Below, one piece after another: positions 1-5,256 of a DNA stretch of 6,963 bases; positions within the stretch are counted from its first letter, which is position 1, and each line of letters opens with the position of its first letter. Source of the DNA: Leucobacter sp. (lineage in GTDB: Bacteria > Actinomycetota > Actinomycetes > Actinomycetales > Microbacteriaceae); contig JAGNOB010000087.1 of NCBI GenBank assembly GCA_017990305.1, forward strand, positions 1 to 6,963, written 5' to 3'. A program made the translations under genes and the position numbers. The notes under the pieces were generated by a model, which saw nothing but the letters and a program-made list of their open reading frames with translations, was not told the origin of the DNA and made no database searches.

Positions 1-284
1 CCGTGGAGATCGCGTTTCAGAACGAAAACCTCACCGCACACAGGGGCGAAGAGCTGCTCGCAATCGTGCCAGATCTCATCTGTATCGTCGATCACGAGAC
101 AGCCGAGCCAATCACCACAGAGGGGCTCCGTTACGGCCAACGGGTACGCGTTCTCGGCATATCGACGCCCGAGCTTATGCGCACCCCGGCGGCGCTCGAC
201 ACGTTCGGACCGAGTGCATTTGGGTTGAGCACGGTGTTTGTCCCCGTCGAGACGCTCGGTGGCGTGCCGGTCGAGGCGCCTTGA
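1..284 (+). CDS. DUF917 family protein (S-methyl-thiohydantoin desulfurase-like), C-terminal part; 5' end outside window
   Basis: Only the last 93 or so codons are present. The reading frame is open to the left edge, so the GTG at position 3 is probably an internal Val codon. The visible part matches the C-terminal domain of DUF917 proteins: AFQNENLTAHRGEELLAIVP, then PDLICIVD, then EPITTEGLRYGQRVRVLG, ending with an RTP...GPSAFG motif. The family (about 360 residues) was known as hydantoin-utilisation-like DUF917 and its domains have since been named after an S-methyl thiohydantoin desulfurase. The substrate here is unknown. A second, full-length family member lies downstream on the same strand, and paired DUF917 genes next to a PucR regulator suggest catabolism of a hydantoin-, purine- or thioimidazole-like nitrogen compound (inference). 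The gene ends in a TGA within an inverted-repeat region, convergent with the small minus-strand ORF. Confidence 0.85.
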   Translation, partial: VEIAFQNENLTAHRGEELLAIVPDLICIVDHETAEPITTEGLRYGQRVRVLGISTPELMRTPAALDTFGPSAFGLSTVFVPVETLGGVPVEAP

Positions 285-326
285 CACGGCGGCGGGCTAC
301 TCGGGCACTACCGTGTCGCCCGCCGC
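283..326. terminator. Two interleaved inverted repeats between convergent gene ends; possible bidirectional terminator
   Basis: Two perfect inverted repeats are visible. Arm pair A is GACACGG (283-289) with CCGTGTC (311-317). Arm pair B is GCGGCGGGC (289-297) with GCCCGCCGC (318-326). The arms alternate A-B-A-B, so the two stems are either mutually exclusive or could form a pseudoknot. They start in the stop codon of the upstream DUF917 gene and cover the stop codon of the minus-strand small ORF (297-299). No T-tract follows on either strand, so intrinsic termination is only a possibility. Part of the symmetry could also be chance in GC-rich sequence. Confidence 0.35.
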
Positions 327-518
327 ATCGTCGGCCTCCAGGCCGTCGGCTTCCACACCGTCGGCTTCCGTGAGCTCGCCGTAGTACTCGCTGGCGCCGT
401 CAAGGACGGGCCGATTCAGCGTGGCCCCTCGCGTCGGCGGGCTTGCCGTCCCCTCCCCGTTCGGCGCCTCTGTGTCAGTTGCTGGGTGGGGAATGCGGTA
501 GTCGTTGCGTTGCGGCAT
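297..518 (-). CDS. Small acidic, probably disordered hypothetical protein (73 aa)
   Basis: I do not recognise this protein. Reading from the ATG at 518, a GAGG Shine-Dalgarno sits 4 nt upstream. About 80% of codons end in G or C (15 of 73 end in A/T), which fits the local coding style. A longer version starting at 560 is open but lacks that ribosome site advantage. The N-terminal half is polar and rich in Pro, Thr, Gly and Asn. The middle carries RPVLDGASEYYGELTE, the most family-like stretch. The C-terminal third is strongly acidic, with a five-residue repeat (EADGV, EADGL, EADDA) and the end GDTVVPE. There is no signal peptide, membrane segment or cysteine. It lies antisense in the gap between two DUF917 genes. 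It converges with the first (12 bp between stop codons) and diverges from the second. The alternative is a chance ORF; RBS and codon bias make a real gene somewhat more likely. Confidence 0.5.
   Translation of the reverse strand: MPQRNDYRIPHPATDTEAPNGEGTASPPTRGATLNRPVLDGASEYYGELTEADGVEADGLEADDAAGDTVVPE
329..373. repeat. Tandem 15-bp repeat, three copies, within the small minus-strand ORF
   Basis: Three adjacent 15-bp units begin at 329, 344 and 359. Each starts CGTCGGC on the + strand and continues with a CTTCC- or CCTCC-like segment. Units 2 and 3 agree over their first 12 bases. On the minus strand they encode the acidic five-residue repeat EADG(V/L). Because the unit is a multiple of three, copy-number change would keep the frame. 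Confidence 0.7.
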
Positions 519-522
519 GTTG

Positions 523-526
523 CCTC
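523..526 (-). promoter_or_regulatory. Ribosome binding site of the small minus-strand ORF
   Basis: On the minus strand the sequence is GAGG, then CAAC, then the ATG at 518. It is the best Shine-Dalgarno match near this ORF and decides the 518 start over the open upstream frame to 560. The 4-nt spacer is slightly short. Confidence 0.45.
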
Positions 527-633
527 GTTTCGCTAGGGCTCCCCACGCTACCCCAAGCAAGCATCCGAAATGTAACTACGAGACGATTGCTGCGGTTCTT
601 ATGCGTTCGGCGCAGCTCCCTGCCCTGATCATC

Positions 634-639
634 TACGCT
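634..639 (+). promoter_or_regulatory. Candidate -10 element of a leaderless promoter for the second DUF917 gene
   Basis: TACGCT fits the actinobacterial TANNNT -10 pattern and ends 7 bp before the ATG at 647, the distance expected if transcription starts at or next to the start codon. No clear -35 is visible and the Shine-Dalgarno upstream of this ATG is poor (GAAG only 2 nt away), which is compatible with leaderless translation. The rest of the 128-bp divergent spacer (519-646) holds no strong palindrome that I could find. Confidence 0.3.
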
Positions 640-646
640 TGAAGCC

Positions 647-1684
647 ATGGCCTTCACCCTTACAGCGGGAGACCTGCCGCTCCTTGCGGCGGGCGCATCG
701 TTCTTCGGCTCAGGTGGCGGCGGCTCTCCGACACTCACTGAGCTAATGGTGCGGCCGTTTTTCGAGTCGCCCATCGAGACTGTCCTCCCGGGCGAACTCG
801 CCCCGGACACCCCGTGCTTTGCCGCCGCGTTTGCCGGCTCGACAATGCTGCTCAACGAACGACTTCCTGAGGCCGATGCGTTCGGGCCGCTCCTCGCAGT
901 GGCGGAGCGCTGGATGGGCCGCCGACTTGAGGCAGTCTGCTCGTTCGAAGCAGGCGGCATGAACGCGCTCACGCCGTTTCTGTTCGCCCATGACCGCACC
1001 ATTATCGACGCTGACTGCAGCGGGCGCGCCGTGCCTACTCTTGACCGGACAAGCCTCTACATCATGGAAACCCCTGGACTGTTTGCGGTGTGCTCAACGG
1101 GCGCGGGCGGCGTATCGCTCCTCCAATCACGGAGAGGCGAGGATGTCGACCAGCTGTTGCGTGCGGCGATGATCCAATCCGGCGGCGCCGGTGCGGTCAT
1201 CTTCGCCGGCTTTACGGCCAGCGACCTCGTCGCAGACTCCCTGCACGGTCATATTGCACGCTCGCTCGAGATCGGCGCTGCGCTTGCCGCGACACGTGAC
1301 GACCCGGTTGAGGCGCTCGCAACACGGCTCGGAGCTAGCCTCGTCGGGCACGGACGCGTTCTTGCGCTTGCCCAGGACTCGCGCGACCCGCATGTGCACG
1401 CCGCAGAGATCGGGGGCATGGACGGGGCAGTGATCCGTCTGGTCTCACGGTCAGAGCACCTCGCGGTGCTTGTAGACGGTGAACCAGTCGCGGCTGCTCC
1501 CGACTACATCGTTGCTATCGACGCGCTGTCCCGGGAACTCGTCGAGGTGACCGATTTGCACGTCAACAGGCATGTTGCACTGCTCACGCTTCCCGCCGAT
1601 CCCTGGTGGCGCGACGCACCCGAGCGAGCCGCGAGGCTCTTCCCCTCTTCATACGGCATCCACGGATTGGACCCAGCATGGTAA
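647..1684 (+). CDS. DUF917 family protein (S-methyl-thiohydantoin desulfurase-like), full-length divergent paralogue
   Basis: This 345-residue protein has the family's usual length and layout. The N-terminal domain opens with LLAAGASFFGSGGGGSP (glycine cluster at residues 21-26), then the conserved core EAGGMNALTP (101-110) and IDADCSGRAVPTL (120-132). These correspond to the EiGGxN and DaDgxGRAxP motifs of DUF917 proteins. The C-terminal domain is recognisable at residues 264-340 by PDYIVAID and a closing FPSSYGIHG. It lacks the NEN motif seen in the upstream paralogue: the matching region reads LVSRSEHLAVLVDGEP. This suggests a changed or partner role. The exact reaction is unknown; the family is linked to breakdown of hydantoin-like or S-methyl-thiohydantoin compounds. 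It overlaps the start of the PucR gene by 7 bp, so the two are probably one operon. The protein is predicted cytoplasmic: no signal peptide or membrane helices are visible. Confidence 0.88.
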   Translation: MAFTLTAGDLPLLAAGASFFGSGGGGSPTLTELMVRPFFESPIETVLPGELAPDTPCFAAAFAGSTMLLNERLPEADAFGPLLAVAERWMGRRLEAVCSFEAGGMNALTPFLFAHDRTIIDADCSGRAVPTLDRTSLYIMETPGLFAVCSTGAGGVSLLQSRRGEDVDQLLRAAMIQSGGAGAVIFAGFTASDLVADSLHGHIARSLEIGAALAATRDDPVEALATRLGASLVGHGRVLALAQDSRDPHVHAAEIGGMDGAVIRLVSRSEHLAVLVDGEPVAAAPDYIVAIDALSRELVEVTDLHVNRHVALLTLPADPWWRDAPERAARLFPSSYGIHGLDPAW

Positions 1685-3204
1685 CGCCGAGGCGCCCCGA
1701 CACTGTCACTCTCGATCTCCCAAGCATCCTGGCTCACCCGGACAATGGCGAACTCGCTCATATCGCCGGGCCACAGAGCGGCAGTTGGCAGGAGGTGACC
1801 GTCGATGAGCACTCGGCCACCGGCAACGGCCTGCTCATCATGTCCTCCGCTATGCCAACTACGACCTGGCAGCAGGACGCGCTCGTCCGACGCGTACACG
1901 ATCACGGGTTTCACGCAATCGCGATACCCGGGGCCGGCGCTGCAGCGCCCGGTGCACAGAAACTCGCGGCGCGTCTCGGCGTCTCCCTGCTCGCGGTCGC
2001 GCGCCCTTACGAGCTTGCCCGCGCCTGCTGGCAGTTGCAGCAGGCACGGGACGCGCTGACGATCGACTATGTGCGCAAAGTGGCGCAGGCCTTTGAATAC
2101 CCGGCGACAGACCTCGCCGACCTCCTCGGCCACCTGTGCGCTGCGATCGGGCACGGTATCGCGCTCATCGACAGCAGTGGGGCCGTCCAGCAGTCGGGAG
2201 GAACGCTTAGCCCGAAACTCCACGGGGCCATCGAGTTCTCGCCTTGGATCAGCGTCGCGCGTCACGCTGACGAGGCCGCAGCGTCGGTGCGGGTTGACAG
2301 TTCCACACGTGAGGGCCTGCGGCTCGTCGTTTTCGGCACAGGGATCGGAGACGCGCAGTTGCGCGCGCTGTCGACTGTCGCGGAGATCATGATGCCCGCC
2401 GTTGCTGCCCGAATCCTCATCGATGAGCTTGCGTCGGTCAACGACGCTTCAGCGTCTGCCGACCTGCTGCGTGCGTTCCTCGAGCTGCGCGGTGCACGCG
2501 ATGCCGACGTGCAATCACGCATGTCTGAGCGTGGGTGGCGGACGGCCGGTTTCCACCTGGGGTTCCAATTCAGCCCGCGAAGCAGAGTTGACCCGATCGG
2601 GCTGCTGCGGGCTGTGTCACACGAGCTCGCCTCGATCAGTGTCGAGAGCCGTGCTGTGCTGAGCGGGCGAAGCGTACTCGGCTGGTTGAGCTTCGCGGAG
2701 GCGCCGAGCGCGAGCCAAGTGGAGACCCTCGTTGGCGCGCTGCACGCCGTTCACCAGAACCTGAGACGTACGCGTGACATCGCGCTGGGTATCGGCTCGC
2801 TGCAGAGCGGTGAAGGCGGGCTAGCTCGGACTCTCAGCGAGGCGACAGACGCCGCGAAGATCGCGACGTCCCGGTCAAGCAGCGGCTATCTTGTTCGTGT
2901 CGACAGCCTCGGACTTGAGCAGCTTCTCCTGGCGTGGACCGGCAACGACACGTTCCTGCCCGCGGCAGAATCCCTGCTCGCGCCGCTGCTCACTGAAGCG
3001 CCCGAACTGCTCGACACCCTCGCCGCGTACCTCGACCACGAGTCGGGAATTCAGGCGACCGCTCACGCGCTTGGCCTGCACCGGAACACGGTCTCGCAAC
3101 GTGTGCAGCGCGCGCAGGAGCTCGTCGGCGCTGACCTCACCTCGCCCGAAACGAGGCTCGCCCTGCATCTCGCGTGCCGGGCGGTGCTTGCGCCGGGCAG
3201 TTGA
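1678..3204 (+). CDS. PucR/CdaR family transcriptional regulator (508 aa)
   Basis: I chose the ATG at 1678, which overlaps the preceding stop as ATGGTAA. The frame is open a little further up (to about 1606), but that would run deep into the DUF917 gene. Residues 10-115 resemble the PucR N-terminal sensor domain (TLDLPSILAHPDNGEL at the start, later a GFHAIAIPG strand and a RLGVSLLAV segment). Residues about 145-245 look like a GAF-like ligand region (GHGIALIDSSGAV). Residues about 290-405 match the GGDEF-like CdaR domain (ALGIGSLQSGEGGLARTLSE near 369-388). Residues about 443-503 are the HTH_30 DNA-binding domain, with LGLHRNTVSQRV at 466-476 as the recognition region. Such regulators control use of purines, allantoin, sugar acids or amino acids and bind a pathway metabolite. 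Coupling to a DUF917 gene suggests control of that local pathway (inference). The stop codon lies 3 bp from the stop of the convergent toxin gene. Confidence 0.92.
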   Translation: MVTPRRPDTVTLDLPSILAHPDNGELAHIAGPQSGSWQEVTVDEHSATGNGLLIMSSAMPTTTWQQDALVRRVHDHGFHAIAIPGAGAAAPGAQKLAARLGVSLLAVARPYELARACWQLQQARDALTIDYVRKVAQAFEYPATDLADLLGHLCAAIGHGIALIDSSGAVQQSGGTLSPKLHGAIEFSPWISVARHADEAAASVRVDSSTREGLRLVVFGTGIGDAQLRALSTVAEIMMPAVAARILIDELASVNDASASADLLRAFLELRGARDADVQSRMSERGWRTAGFHLGFQFSPRSRVDPIGLLRAVSHELASISVESRAVLSGRSVLGWLSFAEAPSASQVETLVGALHAVHQNLRRTRDIALGIGSLQSGEGGLARTLSEATDAAKIATSRSSSGYLVRVDSLGLEQLLLAWTGNDTFLPAAESLLAPLLTEAPELLDTLAAYLDHESGIQATAHALGLHRNTVSQRVQRAQELVGADLTSPETRLALHLACRAVLAPGS

Positions 3205-3207
3205 CCG

Positions 3208-3777
3208 CTAGCCGACGTCCCGATAGAGCCGTGCAGCGGCTTCAACTACCGCGGGATGTTCAGTGCTCAGCGCCTGTATGCCAACGAGTTCAAGCCCTGA
3301 CGGCGGCTGGCCGCCTTGCGACCACAGCAGCGCCGAGGTCTCGGAAGGCATCTGCGAAGACCACCAAGTGATTCCGCCTTGATCGGCCCCGTCAGCCTCA
3401 AAGAGGCGCCGCGCGATGCCCTGCGTTACACCGAGATCCTGCACGACAATCTCGCTTGGCCGAACCCCGAGAGCCGCGAGCGCAGCTGCGTTGTCGAGGT
3501 CGATGAGATCAGGCCCCGAATAGCGAAACTCAGCGAGCGCCCGCGGCTCACCCGCAGGCGTGAGAAACACTTCAGGGATCCATCGACGCTTGTTGTAGAA
3601 GCTCTCTGCGATGGCGCCGACGGCGGTACGGGAAAAATACCAGGAGTCGAAGAGGTCTGAGTTGTCCCAGCGACCGTGGAACTGCGGCCGAGGAACAAAA
3701 GACCAGTGCCCGGGCCGCCCTGGCCGCGCGCCAGCAATTCTTGGATAGCAGCGGTAGAGCCGCAACGCCTCGGGCAT
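3208..3777 (-). CDS. RES-domain toxin (MbcT/ParT-like NAD+-degrading enzyme)
   Basis: The 189-residue protein has the length and motif order of RES-domain toxins, which act on NAD+ (phosphorolysis by MbcT of Mycobacterium tuberculosis; other members ADP-ribosylate targets). The N-terminal LYRCYP supplies the conserved Arg (R9). PQFHGRWDNSD contains the family's GRW (35-37). Then come SWYFSRTAVGAIAESF with the conserved Glu (E58) and GITWWSSQMPSETSALLW with the Ser region (S140/S141) before the hydrophobic end. The Arg-Glu-Ser set that names the family is therefore present. The start lies 2 bp after the antitoxin stop. The only GAGG is about 15 nt upstream, too far for normal initiation, so expression probably depends on coupling to antitoxin translation. 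The 3' end abuts the convergent PucR gene. Whether the toxin is active cannot be seen from sequence. Function as NAD+ depletion is inferred from the family. Confidence 0.88.
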   Translation of the reverse strand: MPEALRLYRCYPRIAGARPGRPGHWSFVPRPQFHGRWDNSDLFDSWYFSRTAVGAIAESFYNKRRWIPEVFLTPAGEPRALAEFRYSGPDLIDLDNAAALAALGVRPSEIVVQDLGVTQGIARRLFEADGADQGGITWWSSQMPSETSALLWSQGGQPPSGLELVGIQALSTEHPAVVEAAARLYRDVG

Positions 3778-3779
3778 GA

Positions 3780-4133
3780 CTACGCGTACGCGCCCTCGTC
3801 TTCAGCGTCGATCGCGCCAATGACTTCTGCAACGCGGCCAAGCTTGATGCACTCGCGCGGCGTCGAGCCACGCAAGAACTGGTTGGGCGAATCAAGCCAG
3901 ATCGGGACAACCTTCGTGTGCATCGTAGATTCGGCTCGCGCGATGATGTAGGCGAAATCCATAATAGATCGCGCGGACTCGGCGGAGGGGAGCTGCGCGC
4001 CCTGCTTCCACCGGGTCACCTGCGAGGGCTTGACGCCGATGAGCTCGGCAAGAAGCGCACCGTTACCCGCCGCGCCGAGCAGCATGCGAAAGCCGTCGGC
4101 GAAGCCGGGCTGCTGCGGAACTGAGATGCTCAT
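3780..4133 (-). CDS. Xre/MbcA/ParS-type antitoxin with DUF2384-like toxin-binding C-terminus
   Basis: The 117-residue protein precedes the RES toxin and is its likely neutralising partner and transcriptional repressor. Residues 22-48 form a helix-turn-helix of Xre style (GALLAELIGVKPSQVTRWKQ). The C-terminal 40 residues match the antitoxin MbcA/ParS toxin-binding domain: PIWLDSPNQFLRGSTP (77-92), then CIKLGRVAEVIGAI, ending GAYA. In this family the C-terminus reaches into the toxin's active-site cleft. The ATG at 4133 has no Shine-Dalgarno. A -10-like TAGACT ends 6 bp before it, suggesting a leaderless transcript. The gene begins 38 bp after the aroB stop, and that gap holds a perfect inverted repeat likely to be its operator. 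Autoregulation is inferred from the family and the operator's position. Confidence 0.88.
   Translation of the reverse strand: MSISVPQQPGFADGFRMLLGAAGNGALLAELIGVKPSQVTRWKQGAQLPSAESARSIMDFAYIIARAESTMHTKVVPIWLDSPNQFLRGSTPRECIKLGRVAEVIGAIDAEDEGAYA
3783..3792. repeat. Perfect 10-bp palindrome at the antitoxin-toxin junction
   Basis: CGCGTACGCG is self-complementary and encodes the last Ala-Tyr-Ala region of the antitoxin, ending just before its TAG and 5 bp before the toxin ATG. It could be chance in GC-rich coding DNA, or could influence structure at the toxin start. I cannot decide from sequence. Confidence 0.3.
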
Positions 4134-4139
4134 GCGACC

Positions 4140-4145
4140 AGTCTA
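4140..4145 (-). promoter_or_regulatory. Candidate -10 element of the toxin-antitoxin promoter (leaderless)
   Basis: On the minus strand TAGACT fits TANNNT and is followed by 6 bp (GGTCGC) before the antitoxin ATG. That spacing places the transcription start at or within a base or two of the start codon. No clear -35 hexamer lies upstream, because the inverted repeat fills that space and runs into the aroB stop. Confidence 0.5.
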
Positions 4146-4167
4146 CGCGCAATTCTCACATTGCGCG
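4146..4167. promoter_or_regulatory. Perfect inverted repeat, probable antitoxin operator
   Basis: Arms CGCGCAAT (4146-4153) and ATTGCGCG (4160-4167) are exact reverse complements separated by 6 bp. The element ends directly at the -10-like hexamer, so a bound Xre antitoxin dimer would block RNA polymerase. It also starts 4 bp after the aroB stop in the minus direction. It could therefore double as a weak hairpin behind aroB, but no T-run follows, so an operator is the better reading. Confidence 0.6.
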
Positions 4168-4171
4168 ATGA

Positions 4172-5254
4172 CTAGCTTGCGATCTCCTGATAGGCGAACT
4201 GGAGCATCGACTCGTCGACGCCTGCGAGCACGCGGGGCTTTGCCAAATCATCAAGCACAATGAACCGGAGCATGCCAGCACGAGCCTTCTTGTCCCGCTG
4301 CATCGCCGCCAGCAGACCGGGCCAACGGCCAGCAGGGTATCCGAGCGGGAGCCCAAGCAGCGTCAGCACGCGACGGTGCCGTTCAACGACCTCATCGGAG
4401 AGCGCACCTGCCATCCGTCCGAGCTCGGCGGCGTAGACCATGCCAATAGCGATCGCGACGCCGTGGCGCCACTGGTAGCGTTCCGCATGCTCAATCGCGT
4501 GCCCGAGCGTGTGGCCGTAGTTGAGGATCTCCCGCACGCCACCTTCCTTGAAGTCTTCAGAGACTACGCGAGCCTTCACTTCAATCGACAGCTCGACAAC
4601 GCGCTGGAACTCCGCGGTAGAGGGGTCCGTCGCGCGGTCAACGTCGGCCTCGATGATGTCGAGAATTTCCGGCTCCGCAATGAAACCGCACTTTGCTACC
4701 TCGGCGAACCCTGCCAGCACCTCGTTCTTCGGAAGCGTATCGAGCACAGCAAGGTCGCAGATCACAGCAGCAGGCGGGTAGAACGCCCCAACGAGGTTCT
4801 TGCCCTCGGCAGTGTTCAGGCCCGTCTTGCCGCCGACGGCGGCATCAACCATGCCGAGCACGGTTGTCGGGATCTGCACGAGCTTCACCCCGCGCAGCCA
4901 GGTGGCGGCAACAAACCCGGCGAGGTCCGTTACGGCTCCCCCGCCAAGGCCGATAATCGCGTCGCTGCGTGTGAAGTCGGCCTGCCCGAGGATCTGCCAG
5001 CAGAACGCCGCAACTTCAACACGCTTCGCCGACTCTGCGTCAGGCACCTCGGCGAGCATGACCTCGCCGTAGTGCTCCTTGAGCGCTGTGCGCAGTTCGT
5101 CGGCAAGTCGCCCGACCGTCGACGTGTGCACGATGAGCACCTTCGAGACCCGGGAGCCCAGCGCCTCAGGAACCCTGTCGAAGAGGTCCCTGCCCACCGT
5201 AATCGTGTAGTTGGTTTCCCCGGTGACGGTGATCTCGCTGATGTTCGCAGGCAT
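4172..5254 (-). CDS. aroB: 3-dehydroquinate synthase
   Basis: AroB converts DAHP to 3-dehydroquinate, the second step of the shikimate pathway, using NAD+ and a divalent metal in the cytoplasm. From the ATG at 5254 the protein has 360 residues, normal for the family. Seen in order: the NAD-binding GLGGGAVTDLAGFVAATWLR (from about residue 102), IPTTVLGMVDAAVGGKTG (about 128-145), the metal-ligand Glu in GFAEVAK (E185), NYGHTLGHAIEH with H248, and the HGVAIAIGM motif with H264, then RDKKARAG. All key residues are intact. Start choice: ATG 5254 has AGGAG with a 5-nt spacer. The alternative GTG at 5260 overlaps the aroK stop as GTGA, mirroring the aroC-aroK junction, and would add two residues. 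The gene is last in the aroC-aroK-aroB run, and no elongation factor P or nusB gene follows it here. Confidence 0.98.
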   Translation of the reverse strand: MPANISEITVTGETNYTITVGRDLFDRVPEALGSRVSKVLIVHTSTVGRLADELRTALKEHYGEVMLAEVPDAESAKRVEVAAFCWQILGQADFTRSDAIIGLGGGAVTDLAGFVAATWLRGVKLVQIPTTVLGMVDAAVGGKTGLNTAEGKNLVGAFYPPAAVICDLAVLDTLPKNEVLAGFAEVAKCGFIAEPEILDIIEADVDRATDPSTAEFQRVVELSIEVKARVVSEDFKEGGVREILNYGHTLGHAIEHAERYQWRHGVAIAIGMVYAAELGRMAGALSDEVVERHRRVLTLLGLPLGYPAGRWPGLLAAMQRDKKARAGMLRFIVLDDLAKPRVLAGVDESMLQFAYQEIAS

Positions 5255-5256
5255 GC

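Noticed and set aside
475..1002. 175-codon open frame on the minus strand over the divergent spacer and the DUF917 start
   Set aside because: Overlaps the start of the second DUF917 gene in antisense and the small ORF in another frame. It is Ser/Arg/Pro-rich with no motif.
1606..1677. Longer N-terminus for the PucR protein
   Set aside because: It would overlap the DUF917 coding end by about 80 bp, and the added residues are basic with no resemblance to the PucR sensor domain. The ATG at 1678 gives a normal coupled junction.
1504..2265. 253-codon open frame on the minus strand across the DUF917-PucR junction
   Set aside because: Antisense to two supported genes, no domain recognised, low-complexity shadow composition.
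3227..3241. Hairpin AGCCG-TGCAG-CGGCT as a terminator for PucR
   Set aside because: Only a 5-bp stem, no T-run, and it lies inside the toxin coding end; likely chance.
4146..4167. The inverted repeat read as an aroB intrinsic terminator
   Set aside because: No T-tract follows in the aroB direction, and its position against a -10-like element fits an operator better.
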